Shown here: piece after piece, positions 54,157-63,558 of the stretch
Numbering within the stretch: the first letter of the stretch is position 1
How the letters are laid out: each line of letters starts with the position of its first letter
DNA from: Bacteroidota bacterium
GTDB taxonomy: Bacteria > Bacteroidota > Bacteroidia > Flavobacteriales > Weeksellaceae
DNA: 64,000 bases
Assembly: GCA_023458535.1 (NCBI GenBank)
Contig: JAEWYW010000023.1
Location: 29,165 to 93,164, forward strand
Direction of reading: 5' to 3'
Made by a program: the position numbers and the translations under genes
Notes under the pieces: model-generated
Database searches by the model: none
Told to the model about the DNA's origin: nothing
Seen by the model: the letters and a program-made list of their open reading frames with translations, nothing else

Positions 54157-55953
54157 ATGAAAAATATAAGAAACTTCTGCATCATTGCTCATATCGATCA
54201 CGGTAAGAGTACATTGGCAGACAGACTTTTAGAATATACCAATACCGTTACCCAAAGAGAGCTTCAATCTCAAACTTTGGATGATATGGATTTGGAAAAA
54301 GAACGTGGAATTACCATTAAATCTCACGCCATTCAGATGGATTACGAGTACAAAGGTGAAAAATTCGTTCTCAACCTTATCGACACACCCGGACACGTTG
54401 ACTTTTCGTACGAAGTTTCCCGTTCTATCGCCGCTTGTGAAGGTGCTTTGCTTATTGTGGATGCAGCACAAAGCATTCAGGCGCAAACCATTTCTAATTT
54501 ATATTTGGCCTTGGAAAATGATTTAACGATTATTCCGATTCTTAATAAAATTGATTTACCATCAGCCAATCCAGAAGAAGTTACCGACGAAATCATGAAC
54601 CTTATCGGTTGCGATTATGAAGATGTTTTAAGAGTTTCAGGCAAAACCGGTGAAGGCGTACACCATCTTTTGGAGCAAATCGTAGAGCGAATTCCAGCGC
54701 CCGTTGGGGAGCCCGATGCACCGCTTCAGGCATTGATTTTTGACTCTGTATACAATCCATTCCGCGGAATTGAGGCTTATTTTAAAGTCGTAAACGGAAG
54801 CATTAAAAAAGGTCAGAAAGTGAAATTCATGGCGACAGGAAAAACCTACGACGCCGATGAAGTGGGTACTTTGAAGCTAAAACAAGTTCCAAAACAAGAA
54901 ATAAAAACCGGTGATGTTGGTTATATCATCTCTGGAATTAAAGATGCTCGCGAAGTAAAAGTGGGTGATACCATTACCACTGCAGAAAATTCAGCAGCCG
55001 AACCGATTGATGGTTTCGAGGAAGTAAAACCAATGGTTTTTGCGGGTATTTATCCAATTGAGTCTGAGGATTTTGAAGAATTGAGATTCTCCTTGGAAAA
55101 ACTTCGTTTGAATGATGCTTCTTTGGTTTTCGAACCTGAAAGTTCAGCAGCTTTAGGTTTTGGTTTCCGATGCGGATTCTTAGGAATGTTACACATGGAA
55201 ATTGTTCAAGAGCGTTTGGATAGAGAGTTTAACATGAATGTGATTACGACGGTTCCCAACGTATCGTATCACGGTTATACCAAAAAAGAACCTGAAGTTC
55301 CTATTTTAATCAACAACCCATCGGAAATGATGGACCCGATGACCATGGATCGCGTAGAGGAACCTTTCATTAAAGCTTCGATCATCACCAAATCTGATTT
55401 CGTTGGACCTGTGATGACGCTTTGTATTGAAAAACGTGGCGAAATTGTTAACCAAAGTTATTTAACCGCAGATCGAGTTGAATTGATTTTTAATATGCCT
55501 TTGGCGGAAGTTGTTTTCGACTTTTATGATAGATTGAAATCTATTTCCAAAGGTTATGCATCGTTTGATTATCATCCGATTGGTTTCCGTGCATCCAAAT
55601 TGGTAAAAATGGATATTTTGATCAACGGTGATATGGTAGATGCCCTATCTTCATTAATTCACGATTCCAATGCCTACTACATTGGTAAGAGAATGTGTGA
55701 AAAATTACGTGAATTGATTCCAAGACAGCAATTTGACATCGCTGTTCAGGCAGCTTTGGGAGCAAAAATTATTGCCCGAGAAACGATTAAGGCGTTAAGA
55801 AAAGACGTTACTGCAAAATGTTATGGTGGCGATATCTCCAGAAAACGTAAACTTCTTGAAAAACAAAAAGAAGGTAAGAAGAAAATGAAACAAATTGGTC
55901 GTGTAGAAGTTCCACAATCAGCATTTATGGCTGTTTTAAAACTCAACGATTAA
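54157..55953 (+). CDS. lepA: Elongation factor 4 (LepA)
   Basis: A 598-residue translational GTPase. G1 [13 protein letters not shown] at about 10-22, G2 ERGITIK, G3 DTPGHVDF, G4 NKIDLP. The C-terminal EF4 domain has [19 protein letters not shown]. It remodels stalled or mistranslocated ribosomes. Length is standard. Confidence 0.97.
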   Translation: MKNIRNFCIIAHIDHGKSTLADRLLEYTNTVTQRELQSQTLDDMDLEKERGITIKSHAIQMDYEYKGEKFVLNLIDTPGHVDFSYEVSRSIAACEGALLIVDAAQSIQAQTISNLYLALENDLTIIPILNKIDLPSANPEEVTDEIMNLIGCDYEDVLRVSGKTGEGVHHLLEQIVERIPAPVGEPDAPLQALIFDSVYNPFRGIEAYFKVVNGSIKKGQKVKFMATGKTYDADEVGTLKLKQVPKQEIKTGDVGYIISGIKDAREVKVGDTITTAENSAAEPIDGFEEVKPMVFAGIYPIESEDFEELRFSLEKLRLNDASLVFEPESSAALGFGFRCGFLGMLHMEIVQERLDREFNMNVITTVPNVSYHGYTKKEPEVPILINNPSEMMDPMTMDRVEEPFIKASIITKSDFVGPVMTLCIEKRGEIVNQSYLTADRVELIFNMPLAEVVFDFYDRLKSISKGYASFDYHPIGFRASKLVKMDILINGDMVDALSSLIHDSNAYYIGKRMCEKLRELIPRQQFDIAVQAALGAKIIARETIKALRKDVTAKCYGGDISRKRKLLEKQKEGKKKMKQIGRVEVPQSAFMAVLKLND

Positions 55954-55979
55954 TTATCACTAACTAATAATATAAAACT

Positions 55980-56012
55980 AAACCCGCCGCGAACTTTGTT
56001 GACGGCGGGTTT
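55980..56012 (+). terminator. Terminator after lepA
   Basis: A 10-bp GC-rich stem AAACCCGCCG / CGGCGGGTTT with a 13-base loop, followed by T. Confidence 0.88.
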
Positions 56013-56059
56013 TTATTTGTACAAAATTTAGATTCTGAAGAAAGGTATTTATACAAAAA

Positions 56060-56083
56060 AACCTCTTCAAAGTTGAAGAGGTT
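56060..56083 (-). terminator. Terminator after His-tailed membrane gene
   Basis: AACCTCTTCAA, AG, TTGAAGAGGTT (11 bp). On the minus strand it is followed by TTTTTT and lies 25 bases past the stop at 56108. Confidence 0.85.
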
Positions 56084-56107
56084 ATATATTTCTAAATTTA
56101 AATTTTC

Positions 56108-56404
56108 TTAGTGATGGTGGTGATGACCATTTCCATGTCCGTGATCATGAAGAAAAGGACCATTCCCTTTCGGTTGATTGTAGATTACTTCTACACCTTC
56201 CTGCTCATAGATATTTTTTCTTCTGATATCTTCTGGATCAAATGGTTTTGTTTTACCGAAGTATTCCATTAAACCTTCAGATAACCACATCGGGATAACT
56301 AAACCAAAGAACATAAAAATACACCAAAAGCCCACAAGGAACATTGTGATGAAATAAACTGTCCAAAGGAACTGGTAAAACGGCCAAAATGCTGATAACA
56401 TCAT
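56108..56404 (-). CDS. Small membrane protein with histidine-rich tail
   Basis: A 98-residue protein. One long or two short hydrophobic segments (about 4-42), then a charged part with FGKTKPFDPEDIRRKN, and a C-terminal tail FLHDHGHGNGHHHHH. The His tail could bind Ni, Zn or Cu. A second ATG adjacent to the first leaves the exact start open by one codon. The TATTTTTG box at 56424-56431 suggests its own promoter. No family is recognised. Confidence 0.75.
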   Translation of the reverse strand: MMLSAFWPFYQFLWTVYFITMFLVGFWCIFMFFGLVIPMWLSEGLMEYFGKTKPFDPEDIRRKNIYEQEGVEVIYNQPKGNGPFLHDHGHGNGHHHHH

Positions 56405-56423
56405 GTCTTTAATATTTTATAAG

Positions 56424-56431
56424 GCAAAAAT
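56424..56431 (-). promoter_or_regulatory. -7 box for His-tailed membrane gene
   Basis: Minus-strand TATTTTTG, TAnnTTTG, 19 bases before the ATG at 56404. Confidence 0.55.
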
Positions 56432-56498
56432 AGAACTTTTTCTTTTTCTAACAAAGTAAATAAGGCCTATTTTCTGAATTAAGATTAAGTTTAAATAA

Positions 56499-58106
56499 TT
56501 AATGAGCCAAATTTGCAAAGAAATCATTGCCTTTGTCATCGGTGATGATGAACGCAGGGAAATCCACCACTTCAATTTTACGAACGGCTTCCATACCCAA
56601 TTCTGGGAAATCCACCACTTCTACAGACTTAATATTGTCTTTCGCTAAAATTGCTGCCGGTCCACCGATAGAACCCAGATAAAAACCACCGTATTTTGCA
56701 CAAGCATCAGTCACGTCTTTGCTACGGTTTCCTTTCGCCAACATCACCATGCTTCCGCCATTGGCTTGAAATTCATCTACGTAGACATCCATTCTTCCCG
56801 CTGTTGTAGGTCCGAAACTTCCTGAAGGCATTCCTTCTGGTGTTTTTGCCGGTCCAGCGTAGTAAATAGGATGATTTTTAAAATATTCTGGCATTGGCTT
56901 TCCTGCATCCAAAAGTTCCTTGATTTTTGCGTGTGCGATATCTCTAGCTACAATTAAAGTTCCGTTAAGTTTTAAACGCGTTTTAATTGGATATTTTGAA
57001 AGTTCAGCCAAGATTTCTGGCATCGGTCGGTTCAAATCAATGGTTACAGGCGCTTCCAAATGCGGTGGCGTTGCTGGTAAAAATTTCTCTGGACTGGTTT
57101 CCAGCTGCTCCAAGAAAATTCCGTCTCTGGTGATTTTCCCTTTGATATTTCTGTCCGCAGAACAAGAAACACCCATTCCCACCGGACAAGATGCGGCGTG
57201 ACGAGGCAAACGAATTACGCGAACATCGTGCGTTAAGTATTTTCCACCGAACTGCGCTCCGATGGCACTTTCCTGGCAAATTTTCTGAACTCTTTTCTCC
57301 CACTCCAAATCACGGAACGCCTGTCCGCCCATGTTTCCTTCGGTTGGAAGATTATCGTAATATCCTGCACTTGCTTTTTTCACGGCAGCCAAATTAGCTT
57401 CTGCTGACGTTCCACCAATCACCAACGCCAAATGGTAAGGCGGACAAGCCGCAGTTCCCAAATCCATAATTCTTTCGCGCACAAAAGCATCTAAAGAAGT
57501 TTCATTCAACAAAGATTTTGTTTTTTGATACAAGAATGTTTTGTTGGCAGAACCTCCGCCTTTTGCTAAAAATAAAAACTTGTACGCATCGCCTTCTTCC
57601 GCATAAATATCGATTTGAGCGGGTAAATTCGAGCCCGAATTTTTCTCATCAAACATCGTTAAAGGCACAATTTGCGAATATCTTAAATTCTGTTCTTGAT
57701 ACGTGTTGTAGATTCCTTTGGAAATCCACTCTGCATCGTTGGCGCCTGTGTACACATTTTCACCTTTTTTCGCAACGCAGATGGCAGTTCCCGTATCCTG
57801 ACAAGACGGCAACGCTCCCTGAACCGCAACGGCGGCATTTTGAAGCAAATTATAAGCAACAAAACGGTCGTTATCAGTAGCTTCAGGATCGTCGATAATG
57901 TTTTTCAACTTTTGTAAATGCGATGAACGAAGCATAAAAGAAACATCTTTCAAAGCATTTTCAGCCAACAGCTCCAAACCTTTTGGGTCTACCGTTAAAA
58001 TTTCGCGATCGCCCAGTTGATCAACTTTTACGTATTCTGAAGTCAGTTTTTTGTATTGTGTGTCGTCTTTTAAAATAGGAAATGGCTCCTGATAAGAAAA
58101 TTCCAT
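56499..58106 (-). CDS. Class I fumarate hydratase (4Fe-4S)
   Basis: A 535-residue iron-sulphur fumarase of the FumA/FumB type. Cys residues fitting the 4Fe-4S cluster occur in [21 protein letters not shown] and DACAKYGG. The C-terminal domain has [16 protein letters not shown]. It hydrates fumarate to malate in the TCA cycle and is normally oxygen sensitive. ATG 58106 ([12 protein letters not shown]) matches the family start; 19 more residues upstream do not. A class II enzyme (fumC) is only one gene away. Confidence 0.94.
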   Translation of the reverse strand: MEFSYQEPFPILKDDTQYKKLTSEYVKVDQLGDREILTVDPKGLELLAENALKDVSFMLRSSHLQKLKNIIDDPEATDNDRFVAYNLLQNAAVAVQGALPSCQDTGTAICVAKKGENVYTGANDAEWISKGIYNTYQEQNLRYSQIVPLTMFDEKNSGSNLPAQIDIYAEEGDAYKFLFLAKGGGSANKTFLYQKTKSLLNETSLDAFVRERIMDLGTAACPPYHLALVIGGTSAEANLAAVKKASAGYYDNLPTEGNMGGQAFRDLEWEKRVQKICQESAIGAQFGGKYLTHDVRVIRLPRHAASCPVGMGVSCSADRNIKGKITRDGIFLEQLETSPEKFLPATPPHLEAPVTIDLNRPMPEILAELSKYPIKTRLKLNGTLIVARDIAHAKIKELLDAGKPMPEYFKNHPIYYAGPAKTPEGMPSGSFGPTTAGRMDVYVDEFQANGGSMVMLAKGNRSKDVTDACAKYGGFYLGSIGGPAAILAKDNIKSVEVVDFPELGMEAVRKIEVVDFPAFIITDDKGNDFFANLAH

Positions 58107-58249
58107 GTGTGAAAAAATTTTGAAGCGTAAAAATACGCATTGCCCAAGCCTCAAATTAAACAAAATGAGTAAAATCAGTCAGCTTCATTGATATTTATAA
58201 TGATTATAAATTGGCTTTGCTGTTTATTCTTGCTACCTTTAATCATTGA

Positions 58250-59032
58250 ATGAAAAGGATGCAAAAAATAGGAATTATTGGCTGTGGTTGGCTAGGTCTT
58301 CATTTAGCAAAACACCTGTCCAGACAGTACAAAATCTATGGGATAACCACGTCGGAAGAAAAATGTTCGCAGCTTGAAAAACTAGGTTTTGAATCTGAAG
58401 TCCATGCATTTTCTGATGTTAAAATTGAAAGTGATGTGGAACCTTGGGAGATCTTACAAGAATTGGATGCGGTAATTATCATGATTCCGTTTCCCAAAAA
58501 TACTGGATTTGATAGGCTTCGAAATCGGTTTAAAAACATGATTCGGTTCATTAAAAATTTTGATAAACCAATTTTCTTGATGAGTTCCATTGGAATTTAC
58601 CCTCAAATCGATGAAGAAATGAATGAAACCAATGTTTTGGAAGAATATTTAAATCAAAATATTTTGGGTATTGAAAATTTAATGAAAAACGAATTTCCGC
58701 AAATCAATATCCTTCGATTAGCAGGATTAATGGGCGGTTCACGCGTTTTTAGCAATTATAAAATCTCAAATCCAGAACAAATCGTCAATCATGTTCATTA
58801 TGAAGATATTTGTTTAATCATCGAAAAAATGATTTCCAGAAAAATGATTTCTAAAACGTATAACGTAGTAGCGCCACAACATCCAACCAAGCAAGAAGTT
58901 ATTGATTTTCAAACACAAAAAGATACAAATCATACAACCGATCAAAACAAAGGCAGGAAAATTGTTTCCTCCACCTTAGAAACCGAATTGGATTATCAAT
59001 TTTTACATCCCAATCCCAAGAAATTTAAATAA
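58250..59032 (+). CDS. NAD(P)-binding Rossmann protein (YeeZ/epimerase-like)
   Basis: A 260-residue protein with IGIIGCGWLGLHLAKHL at residues 7-23, a Rossmann loop, and MSSIGIYPQ and VHYEDICLIIEKM later, as in extended SDR or YeeZ-like proteins. No complete YxxxK motif is apparent. The role is unknown. It is divergent from the class I fumarase and ends 6 bases before fumC. Confidence 0.78.
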   Translation: MKRMQKIGIIGCGWLGLHLAKHLSRQYKIYGITTSEEKCSQLEKLGFESEVHAFSDVKIESDVEPWEILQELDAVIIMIPFPKNTGFDRLRNRFKNMIRFIKNFDKPIFLMSSIGIYPQIDEEMNETNVLEEYLNQNILGIENLMKNEFPQINILRLAGLMGGSRVFSNYKISNPEQIVNHVHYEDICLIIEKMISRKMISKTYNVVAPQHPTKQEVIDFQTQKDTNHTTDQNKGRKIVSSTLETELDYQFLHPNPKKFK

Positions 59033-59038
59033 CAAAAT

Positions 59039-60433
59039 ATGGATTACAGAATAGAACACGACACAATGGGCGAAGTGAAAGTTCCCGCAGATAAATACTG
59101 GGGCGCCCAGACCGAAAGATCTCGTAATAACTTTAAAATAGGCCCCGATGGTTCGATGCCCCACGAAATAATCGAAGCATTTGCTTATCTAAAGAAAGCT
59201 GCAGCCATTACCAATGCGGAGCTGGGCGTTCTTCCACAAGAAAAAAGCGATATGATAGGACAAGTTGCCGATGAGATTTTAGAAGGAAAACTCAATGATC
59301 AATTTCCTTTGGTAATTTGGCAAACTGGCTCTGGAACGCAGTCGAACATGAACATCAACGAAGTGATTTCCAACCGAGCCCATGTTTTGAATGGTGGAAA
59401 ATTAGGTGAAGCTTCTGAAGTTCATCCCAACGATGACGTCAATAAATCTCAGTCATCCAATGACACTTATCCAACCGCGATGCATATTGCTGCGTACAAA
59501 AAAGTGGTAGAAGTTACCATACCCGCAATTGAGAAACTAAAAATTACGTTGAAGGAAAAATCCGAAGATTTCAAAGACATTGTAAAGATCGGAAGAACGC
59601 ACTTGATGGACGCCACGCCTTTAACTTTGGGACAAGAATTCTCGGGTTACGTTGCTCAACTGGAATTTGGTTTGCGTGCTTTGAAAAATACACTTCCGCA
59701 TCTTGCCGAATTGGCTTTGGGTGGAACGGCAGTAGGAACTGGCTTAAATACACCTAAAGGTTACGATGTAAAAGTCGCTGAACATATTGCAAAACTGACG
59801 GGACTTCCGTTTATCACCGCAGAAAATAAATTTGAGGCTTTGGCAGCACATGACGCCATCGTGGAATCTCACGGCGCTTTGAAACAGTTGGCGGTTTCGC
59901 TGTTTAAAATTGCTCAAGATATTCGAATGTTGGCTTCGGGACCACGATCTGGAATTGGCGAAATTCATATTCCTGAAAATGAGCCTGGTTCTTCCATTAT
60001 GCCTGGGAAAGTAAATCCGACTCAGAACGAAGCCATGACGATGGTTTGTGCACAAGTGTTAGGGAATGACACCACCATTTCTTTTGCTGGAACGCAAGGA
60101 AATTACGAATTGAATGTTTTTAAACCCGTAATGGCATACAACTTCCTACAGTCAGCGCAATTGATTGCAGATGCCTGTATTTCGTTTAATGATCATTGTG
60201 CGGTGGGCATCGAGCCGAACTTGCCAAGAATTAAAGAACTTGTAGATAAATCTTTGATGTTGGTAACTGCTTTAAACACGCATATTGGCTACGAAAATGC
60301 CGCAAAAATTGCCAAAACAGCACACAAAAACGGAACGACTTTGAAAGAAGAAGCCATCAATCTCGGGTTGGTTTCAGCTGAAGATTTTGATAAATGGGTA
60401 AGACCAGAGGATATGGTTGGAAGTTTGAAATAG
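59039..60433 (+). CDS. fumC: Class II fumarate hydratase FumC
   Basis: A 464-residue fumarase of the aspartase/fumarase superfamily. The signature [13 protein letters not shown] is at about 317-329, with [13 protein letters not shown] and [16 protein letters not shown]. It is iron-independent and oxygen stable, so it complements the class I enzyme encoded nearby on the other strand. It is 6 bases from the Rossmann gene, so they probably share a transcript. Confidence 0.97.
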   Translation: MDYRIEHDTMGEVKVPADKYWGAQTERSRNNFKIGPDGSMPHEIIEAFAYLKKAAAITNAELGVLPQEKSDMIGQVADEILEGKLNDQFPLVIWQTGSGTQSNMNINEVISNRAHVLNGGKLGEASEVHPNDDVNKSQSSNDTYPTAMHIAAYKKVVEVTIPAIEKLKITLKEKSEDFKDIVKIGRTHLMDATPLTLGQEFSGYVAQLEFGLRALKNTLPHLAELALGGTAVGTGLNTPKGYDVKVAEHIAKLTGLPFITAENKFEALAAHDAIVESHGALKQLAVSLFKIAQDIRMLASGPRSGIGEIHIPENEPGSSIMPGKVNPTQNEAMTMVCAQVLGNDTTISFAGTQGNYELNVFKPVMAYNFLQSAQLIADACISFNDHCAVGIEPNLPRIKELVDKSLMLVTALNTHIGYENAAKIAKTAHKNGTTLKEEAINLGLVSAEDFDKWVRPEDMVGSLK

Positions 60434-60484
60434 GATTTAAGAGTAGAGAACCGAAAATCTAGATTTATTTTTGAAATTGATCAT

Positions 60485-60513
60485 ACCTAACAGGTTTTGG
60501 AAACCTATTAGGT
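60485..60513 (+). terminator. Terminator after fumC
   Basis: ACCTAACAGGTTT (60485-60497), TGG, AAACCTATTAGGT (60501-60513): 13-bp stem with one mismatch, then T5. It is 51 bases past the fumC stop. Confidence 0.8.
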
Positions 60514-60540
60514 TTTTCGATTATATTTTAAATATCAAAA

Positions 60541-60620
60541 ATTTGCGCCCCCGATGGTAGCGGTTACCCCACAGCGACGAAGGAGCGAGGAGTATGAGCG
60601 GACAGCGGGAAAAGGCACCC
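60541..60620. ncRNA. GC-rich structured intergenic element (Flavo-1-like candidate)
   Basis: An 80-base block far more GC-rich than its surroundings. It contains CCCCGATGGTAGCGG, GCGACGAAGGAGCGAGG, and ATGAGCGGACAGCGGG, and ends GGCACCCAAATAAAAAAA. Purine-rich AGCGG/GCGGG segments of this kind recall a widespread intergenic element that I remember from Flavobacteria, possibly the Flavo-1 RNA (Rfam RF01705). This match is from memory and not computed. Strand and boundaries are uncertain. Confidence 0.45.
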
Positions 60621-60641
60621 AAATAAAAAAAACAATAAATA

Positions 60642-60681
60642 GCCTTTCGACGTAGTCAAATGGCGCCCAAAATAAAAAAAA
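60642..60681. repeat. Second partial copy of the GC-rich element's end
   Basis: GCCTTTCGAC, GTA, GTCAAATGGC can form a hairpin with 8 of 10 pairs. It is followed by GGCGCCCAAAATAAAAAAA, nearly identical to the end of the preceding element (GGCACCCAAATAAAAAAA). Confidence 0.5.
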
Positions 60682-60682
60682 T

Positions 60683-60707
60683 AAACCTCTAGAAATTCTG
60701 GAGGTTT
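60683..60707 (-). terminator. Terminator after DyP peroxidase gene
   Basis: AAACCTCTAGAA (60683-60694), A, TTCTGGAGGTTT (60696-60707), one wobble pair. On the minus strand it follows the stop at 60720 and runs into a T-rich tract. Confidence 0.8.
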
Positions 60708-60719
60708 TATTATACAATA

Positions 60720-61643
60720 TTAGTTGGAAAAATCGTCGAGCATATTTCGTGTGGGAACGAAAAATAAGGTTCCGGTAACGGCAGTACTGAAATCGAGAAT
60801 GCGGTCGTAATTTCCTGGTGGATTGCCAATGAACATATTTTTGAGCATTCTTTCGGTGGTGGAAAATGTACTCGCATAGGAAATGAAGTAGGTGCCAATC
60901 TCGCCAGTAGAGGGTGATCCGAAAGGCATATTGTCGCGCACAATTTTGAAATCGTCGCCGATATTGGCTAAAGCGCTGTGAGAATTTTTAGGTTTTTCTT
61001 CATCGGTCATTTCGATATCGTTGGCTTTTGAACGACCAATCACTTTTTCCTGATCGTGGGTGGAAAGTTTCGTCCAAGCATCCATATCATGCAGGTATTT
61101 TTGAACAAAAAGATAACTTCCTCCTTGGTAAGTGGGATCTTCGGGTCCCACTTTTGCAAAGAAATCACGGTCTGGACCATGCGGGTTTTCGGTACCATCT
61201 ACAAAGCCTAAAATGGAACGTGAATCCCAATATTTAAAACCGTGTACTTCGACTAAACTGTCGGCCACATCAGCCATGAATTTAGATATAGACCATGCCA
61301 TATCGAAACAGATGCTCTTATTTTCTCCCCTCAGATGGAAATGCAAATCGCCCTCTGTGGATACCGCAGTATGCTTGTCACCTTTTATTTCTTGGAATGT
61401 TTTCAATTCCTGAGGAGGTGGCGTCGGTAGATTGAGTTTTTGCCACGCACTGTAACTAATTCCCAGCACACAACTCACACTTTTTCCTGGAAAACGGTCG
61501 GTTGCTGAGTTGTTTAGGTTCAACATTAGTGCGCAAATTCTTTTAAAAACAGGAATATAATTGGTGCCTTCTCTAAATTTCCAAACCATAAAAATGGTAT
61601 TGGTGTTAGGGTAATCGGTTACGTTTTGAGAGTCTAGTTTCAT
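60720..61643 (-). CDS. DyP-type peroxidase
   Basis: A 307-residue haem peroxidase of the dye-decolorizing family (class B/YfeX-like length). It has GFVDGTENP with catalytic Asp149 and probable proximal haem ligand His222 in NSHSALANIG. The C-terminal NPPGNYDRILDFSTAVTGTLFFVP block is conserved. The distal Arg expected in the YAR/YSR position after GTYFI reads YAS (Ser258). No signal peptide is seen, so it is cytoplasmic or encapsulated; no encapsulin gene is nearby. Confidence 0.9.
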   Translation of the reverse strand: MKLDSQNVTDYPNTNTIFMVWKFREGTNYIPVFKRICALMLNLNNSATDRFPGKSVSCVLGISYSAWQKLNLPTPPPQELKTFQEIKGDKHTAVSTEGDLHFHLRGENKSICFDMAWSISKFMADVADSLVEVHGFKYWDSRSILGFVDGTENPHGPDRDFFAKVGPEDPTYQGGSYLFVQKYLHDMDAWTKLSTHDQEKVIGRSKANDIEMTDEEKPKNSHSALANIGDDFKIVRDNMPFGSPSTGEIGTYFISYASTFSTTERMLKNMFIGNPPGNYDRILDFSTAVTGTLFFVPTRNMLDDFSN

Positions 61644-61733
61644 TCTATTTATTCTTAAGCCGCATAAAAATACATTATAATTGCTATACTCAAAAATTTA
61701 AATGATTTATAATGGCAAGTTTGTATATAAAAA

Positions 61734-61753
61734 AAGACTGCAGATGCAGTCTT
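61734..61753 (-). terminator. Terminator after sufD
   Basis: AAGACTGCA, GA, TGCAGTCTT (9 bp). On the minus strand it is followed by TTTTT and lies 10 bases past the sufD stop. Confidence 0.85.
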
Positions 61754-61763
61754 GTATTTTACA

Positions 61764-63071
61764 TTATTCCACAATTAAATCCACACCGAGTTTTTCGGCT
61801 AAAAGTTTGGAAACTTTTTGTTTTAACGGTTCTATGTCAATATTTTCCATGGCGTCGTGGGCAAAAGCGTATAGTAAAAGAGCCTTGGCTTCTTTTTCAG
61901 AAATTCCACGCGCACGAAGATAAAACAAAGCTTCGCTATCCAACTGACCCACTGTACAACCGTGTGAACATTTTACATCATCAGCAAAAATCTCCAACTG
62001 TGGCTTCGAATCGATGGAAGCGCCTTCGCTTAACAAAACGTTGTTGTTTTGCTGATAGGCATTGGTTTTTTGAGCTTCTTTCTCCACAAAAACTTTTCCG
62101 TTGAAAACTCCGTGCGATTTCCCGTTGAAAATTCCCTTATAGTTCTGGTACGACTCACAGTGGGGAAAACGATGATGTACAGCGGTATGATGATCCACCA
62201 ACTGCTCGTCATTAATCACCGTAATGCCATTCATAAACGAGTTGATATTGCTTCCGTTATGGATAAAATCTAGATTGTTACGAACCAATTTCCCACCAAA
62301 AGAGAACGTGTTTACAGTCGCCAAGCTGTCTTTTTCCTGTTTCGCATAGGTGTTATCCACCAAATACGAAGTGTCGCTATCGTTCTGCAACTTGTGCCAA
62401 TCGGCCTTTGCATTTGGGTAAACGATTATTTCTGTAACTGAATTGGTAAAGGTAAACGTATCATCAAAATTATGATGACTTTCAATGATTTCTACTTTCG
62501 AATTATCTTCAACAATCAAAAGATTTCTGGTATTGTAAAACGTGTTTTCCCCTTGATTTTGAGAAAGGTAAAATACATGAATTGGTTTCTCGATCACGGT
62601 GTTTTTCGGTACGTGAAGGAAAAATCCGAATTTACAGTACGCATTGTTTAAATCCACAAACGGATTCTCTTCCGAAGAAATGGTGTTGAAATATTTCTCA
62701 AAAACCGCTTTGTGATTCTCATCATTGAGAGCATAATTGAAAGAAAGCATCTCGATATTTCCAATCGATATTTTCGACAATTCCTTGCGCAATTCCCCAT
62801 TTACGAAAACGATATAATCGAAGTTTTCTTCACCCAAATGCAATTCATCAATCTGCTCTTTGGATATATTATGTTCCTTTTTTGCGAAAAAATTGTAGTC
62901 TTTTTTTACAATTTCAGCAAGGTTGGTGTATTTATATTCTTCATCCTTTTTTGTGGGAAAGCCTAGTTTTTCAAACTTTTTTAAAGCCTGAATACGTGCA
63001 TCATCTAAAAAACGATGATTCAGCGTTCCTAAAAAATCCGAATGCGTATTTATAATTTGTTCTAGTAGCAT
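61764..63071 (-). CDS. sufD: Fe-S cluster assembly protein SufD
   Basis: A 435-residue SufBD-family protein. Near the N-terminus is KKFEKLGFPTKKDEEYKYTN; the C-terminal part has CSHGCTVGQLDSEALFYLRARGI. SufD acts in the SufBCD scaffold with SufC. Start 63071 (MLLEQIINTHSDF) abuts the heptamer repeats; the 18 extra upstream residues are encoded by those repeats and are rejected. A four-helix gene separates it from sufC. Confidence 0.94.
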   Translation of the reverse strand: MLLEQIINTHSDFLGTLNHRFLDDARIQALKKFEKLGFPTKKDEEYKYTNLAEIVKKDYNFFAKKEHNISKEQIDELHLGEENFDYIVFVNGELRKELSKISIGNIEMLSFNYALNDENHKAVFEKYFNTISSEENPFVDLNNAYCKFGFFLHVPKNTVIEKPIHVFYLSQNQGENTFYNTRNLLIVEDNSKVEIIESHHNFDDTFTFTNSVTEIIVYPNAKADWHKLQNDSDTSYLVDNTYAKQEKDSLATVNTFSFGGKLVRNNLDFIHNGSNINSFMNGITVINDEQLVDHHTAVHHRFPHCESYQNYKGIFNGKSHGVFNGKVFVEKEAQKTNAYQQNNNVLLSEGASIDSKPQLEIFADDVKCSHGCTVGQLDSEALFYLRARGISEKEAKALLLYAFAHDAMENIDIEPLKQKVSKLLAEKLGVDLIVE

Positions 63072-63072
63072 A

Positions 63073-63100
63073 TTTGAGATTTGAGATTTGAGATTTGAAA
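63073..63100 (-). repeat. Heptamer tandem repeat ahead of sufD
   Basis: Three perfect TTTGAGA units and one TTTGAAA on the plus strand. In the direction of sufD this reads TCTCAAA repeats ending 1 base before the ATG. It is related to the repeat before mraY. Confidence 0.88.
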
Positions 63101-63103
63101 TTC
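63093..63103. repeat. 11-base inverted repeat, left copy
   Basis: ATTTGAAATTC, the exact reverse complement of 63548-63558. The two copies flank the four-helix-bundle gene. AT-rich composition raises the chance of coincidence. Confidence 0.5.
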
Positions 63104-63128
63104 TGTGTGATTGAACTCCACTCAAATT

Positions 63129-63542
63129 CTATTCTTTATTTCTATTAAATTTATTCCCTTTATGTTCTGAATTTTTCAAATAATGAATAAATCCAGAAAG
63201 TTTTTTTGAAATCTCTACACTTTCATTTCTCAACATAAGATAAGTCTTTTCATCCAAATATTTTCTATCGAATGCTCTTATTAATTGTGACCGTACCTCT
63301 CCAGCAGAGCCTTTGGACATTGTGAGAAAATTGACAAATTCTCGGTTACCTTCTCTTTCAAAACCCTCGGCAATATTATCCATGATTGAAGAAGAAGATC
63401 TGTCTATCTGTGATTTATCGTGTTTTTGAAATTGATCATTGAGTAAACAATGCTTAAAAATGGAATCGCAAAATTTTCTTGACTGTTGCCAAATTTCCAA
63501 ATCTTCAAAATTATTGATTGTTCCCAAAATTTCAAATTTCAA
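63129..63542 (-). CDS. Four-helix-bundle protein (23S rRNA IVP family)
   Basis: A 137-residue helical protein with FEDLEIWQQSRKFCDSIF, RSSSSIMDNIAEGFEREGNREF and FLTMSKGSAGEVRSQL. These are hallmarks of the S23/IVP family first seen inside 23S rRNA intervening sequences. Its start is a TTG (no nearby ATG), so the first 9 or so residues are uncertain. It sits between sufC and sufD, flanked by repeats, and has no known part in Fe-S assembly. Confidence 0.88.
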   Translation of the reverse strand: MKFEILGTINNFEDLEIWQQSRKFCDSIFKHCLLNDQFQKHDKSQIDRSSSSIMDNIAEGFEREGNREFVNFLTMSKGSAGEVRSQLIRAFDRKYLDEKTYLMLRNESVEISKKLSGFIHYLKNSEHKGNKFNRNKE

Positions 63543-63547
63543 ATAGT

Positions 63548-63558
63548 GAATTTCAAAT
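63548..63558. repeat. 11-base inverted repeat, right copy
   Basis: GAATTTCAAAT, the exact reverse complement of 63093-63103. It touches the last base of the sufC stop codon (63558-63560). Related AAATTTCAAATTTCAAA sequence is next to it. Confidence 0.5.

Noticed and set aside
57037..57880. Several open frames opposite the class I fumarase
   Set aside because: They are antisense shadows of a conserved gene, without family motifs or promoters.
63072..63125. 18-residue N-terminal extension of SufD
   Set aside because: It is the translation of the heptamer repeats and is not part of SufD.
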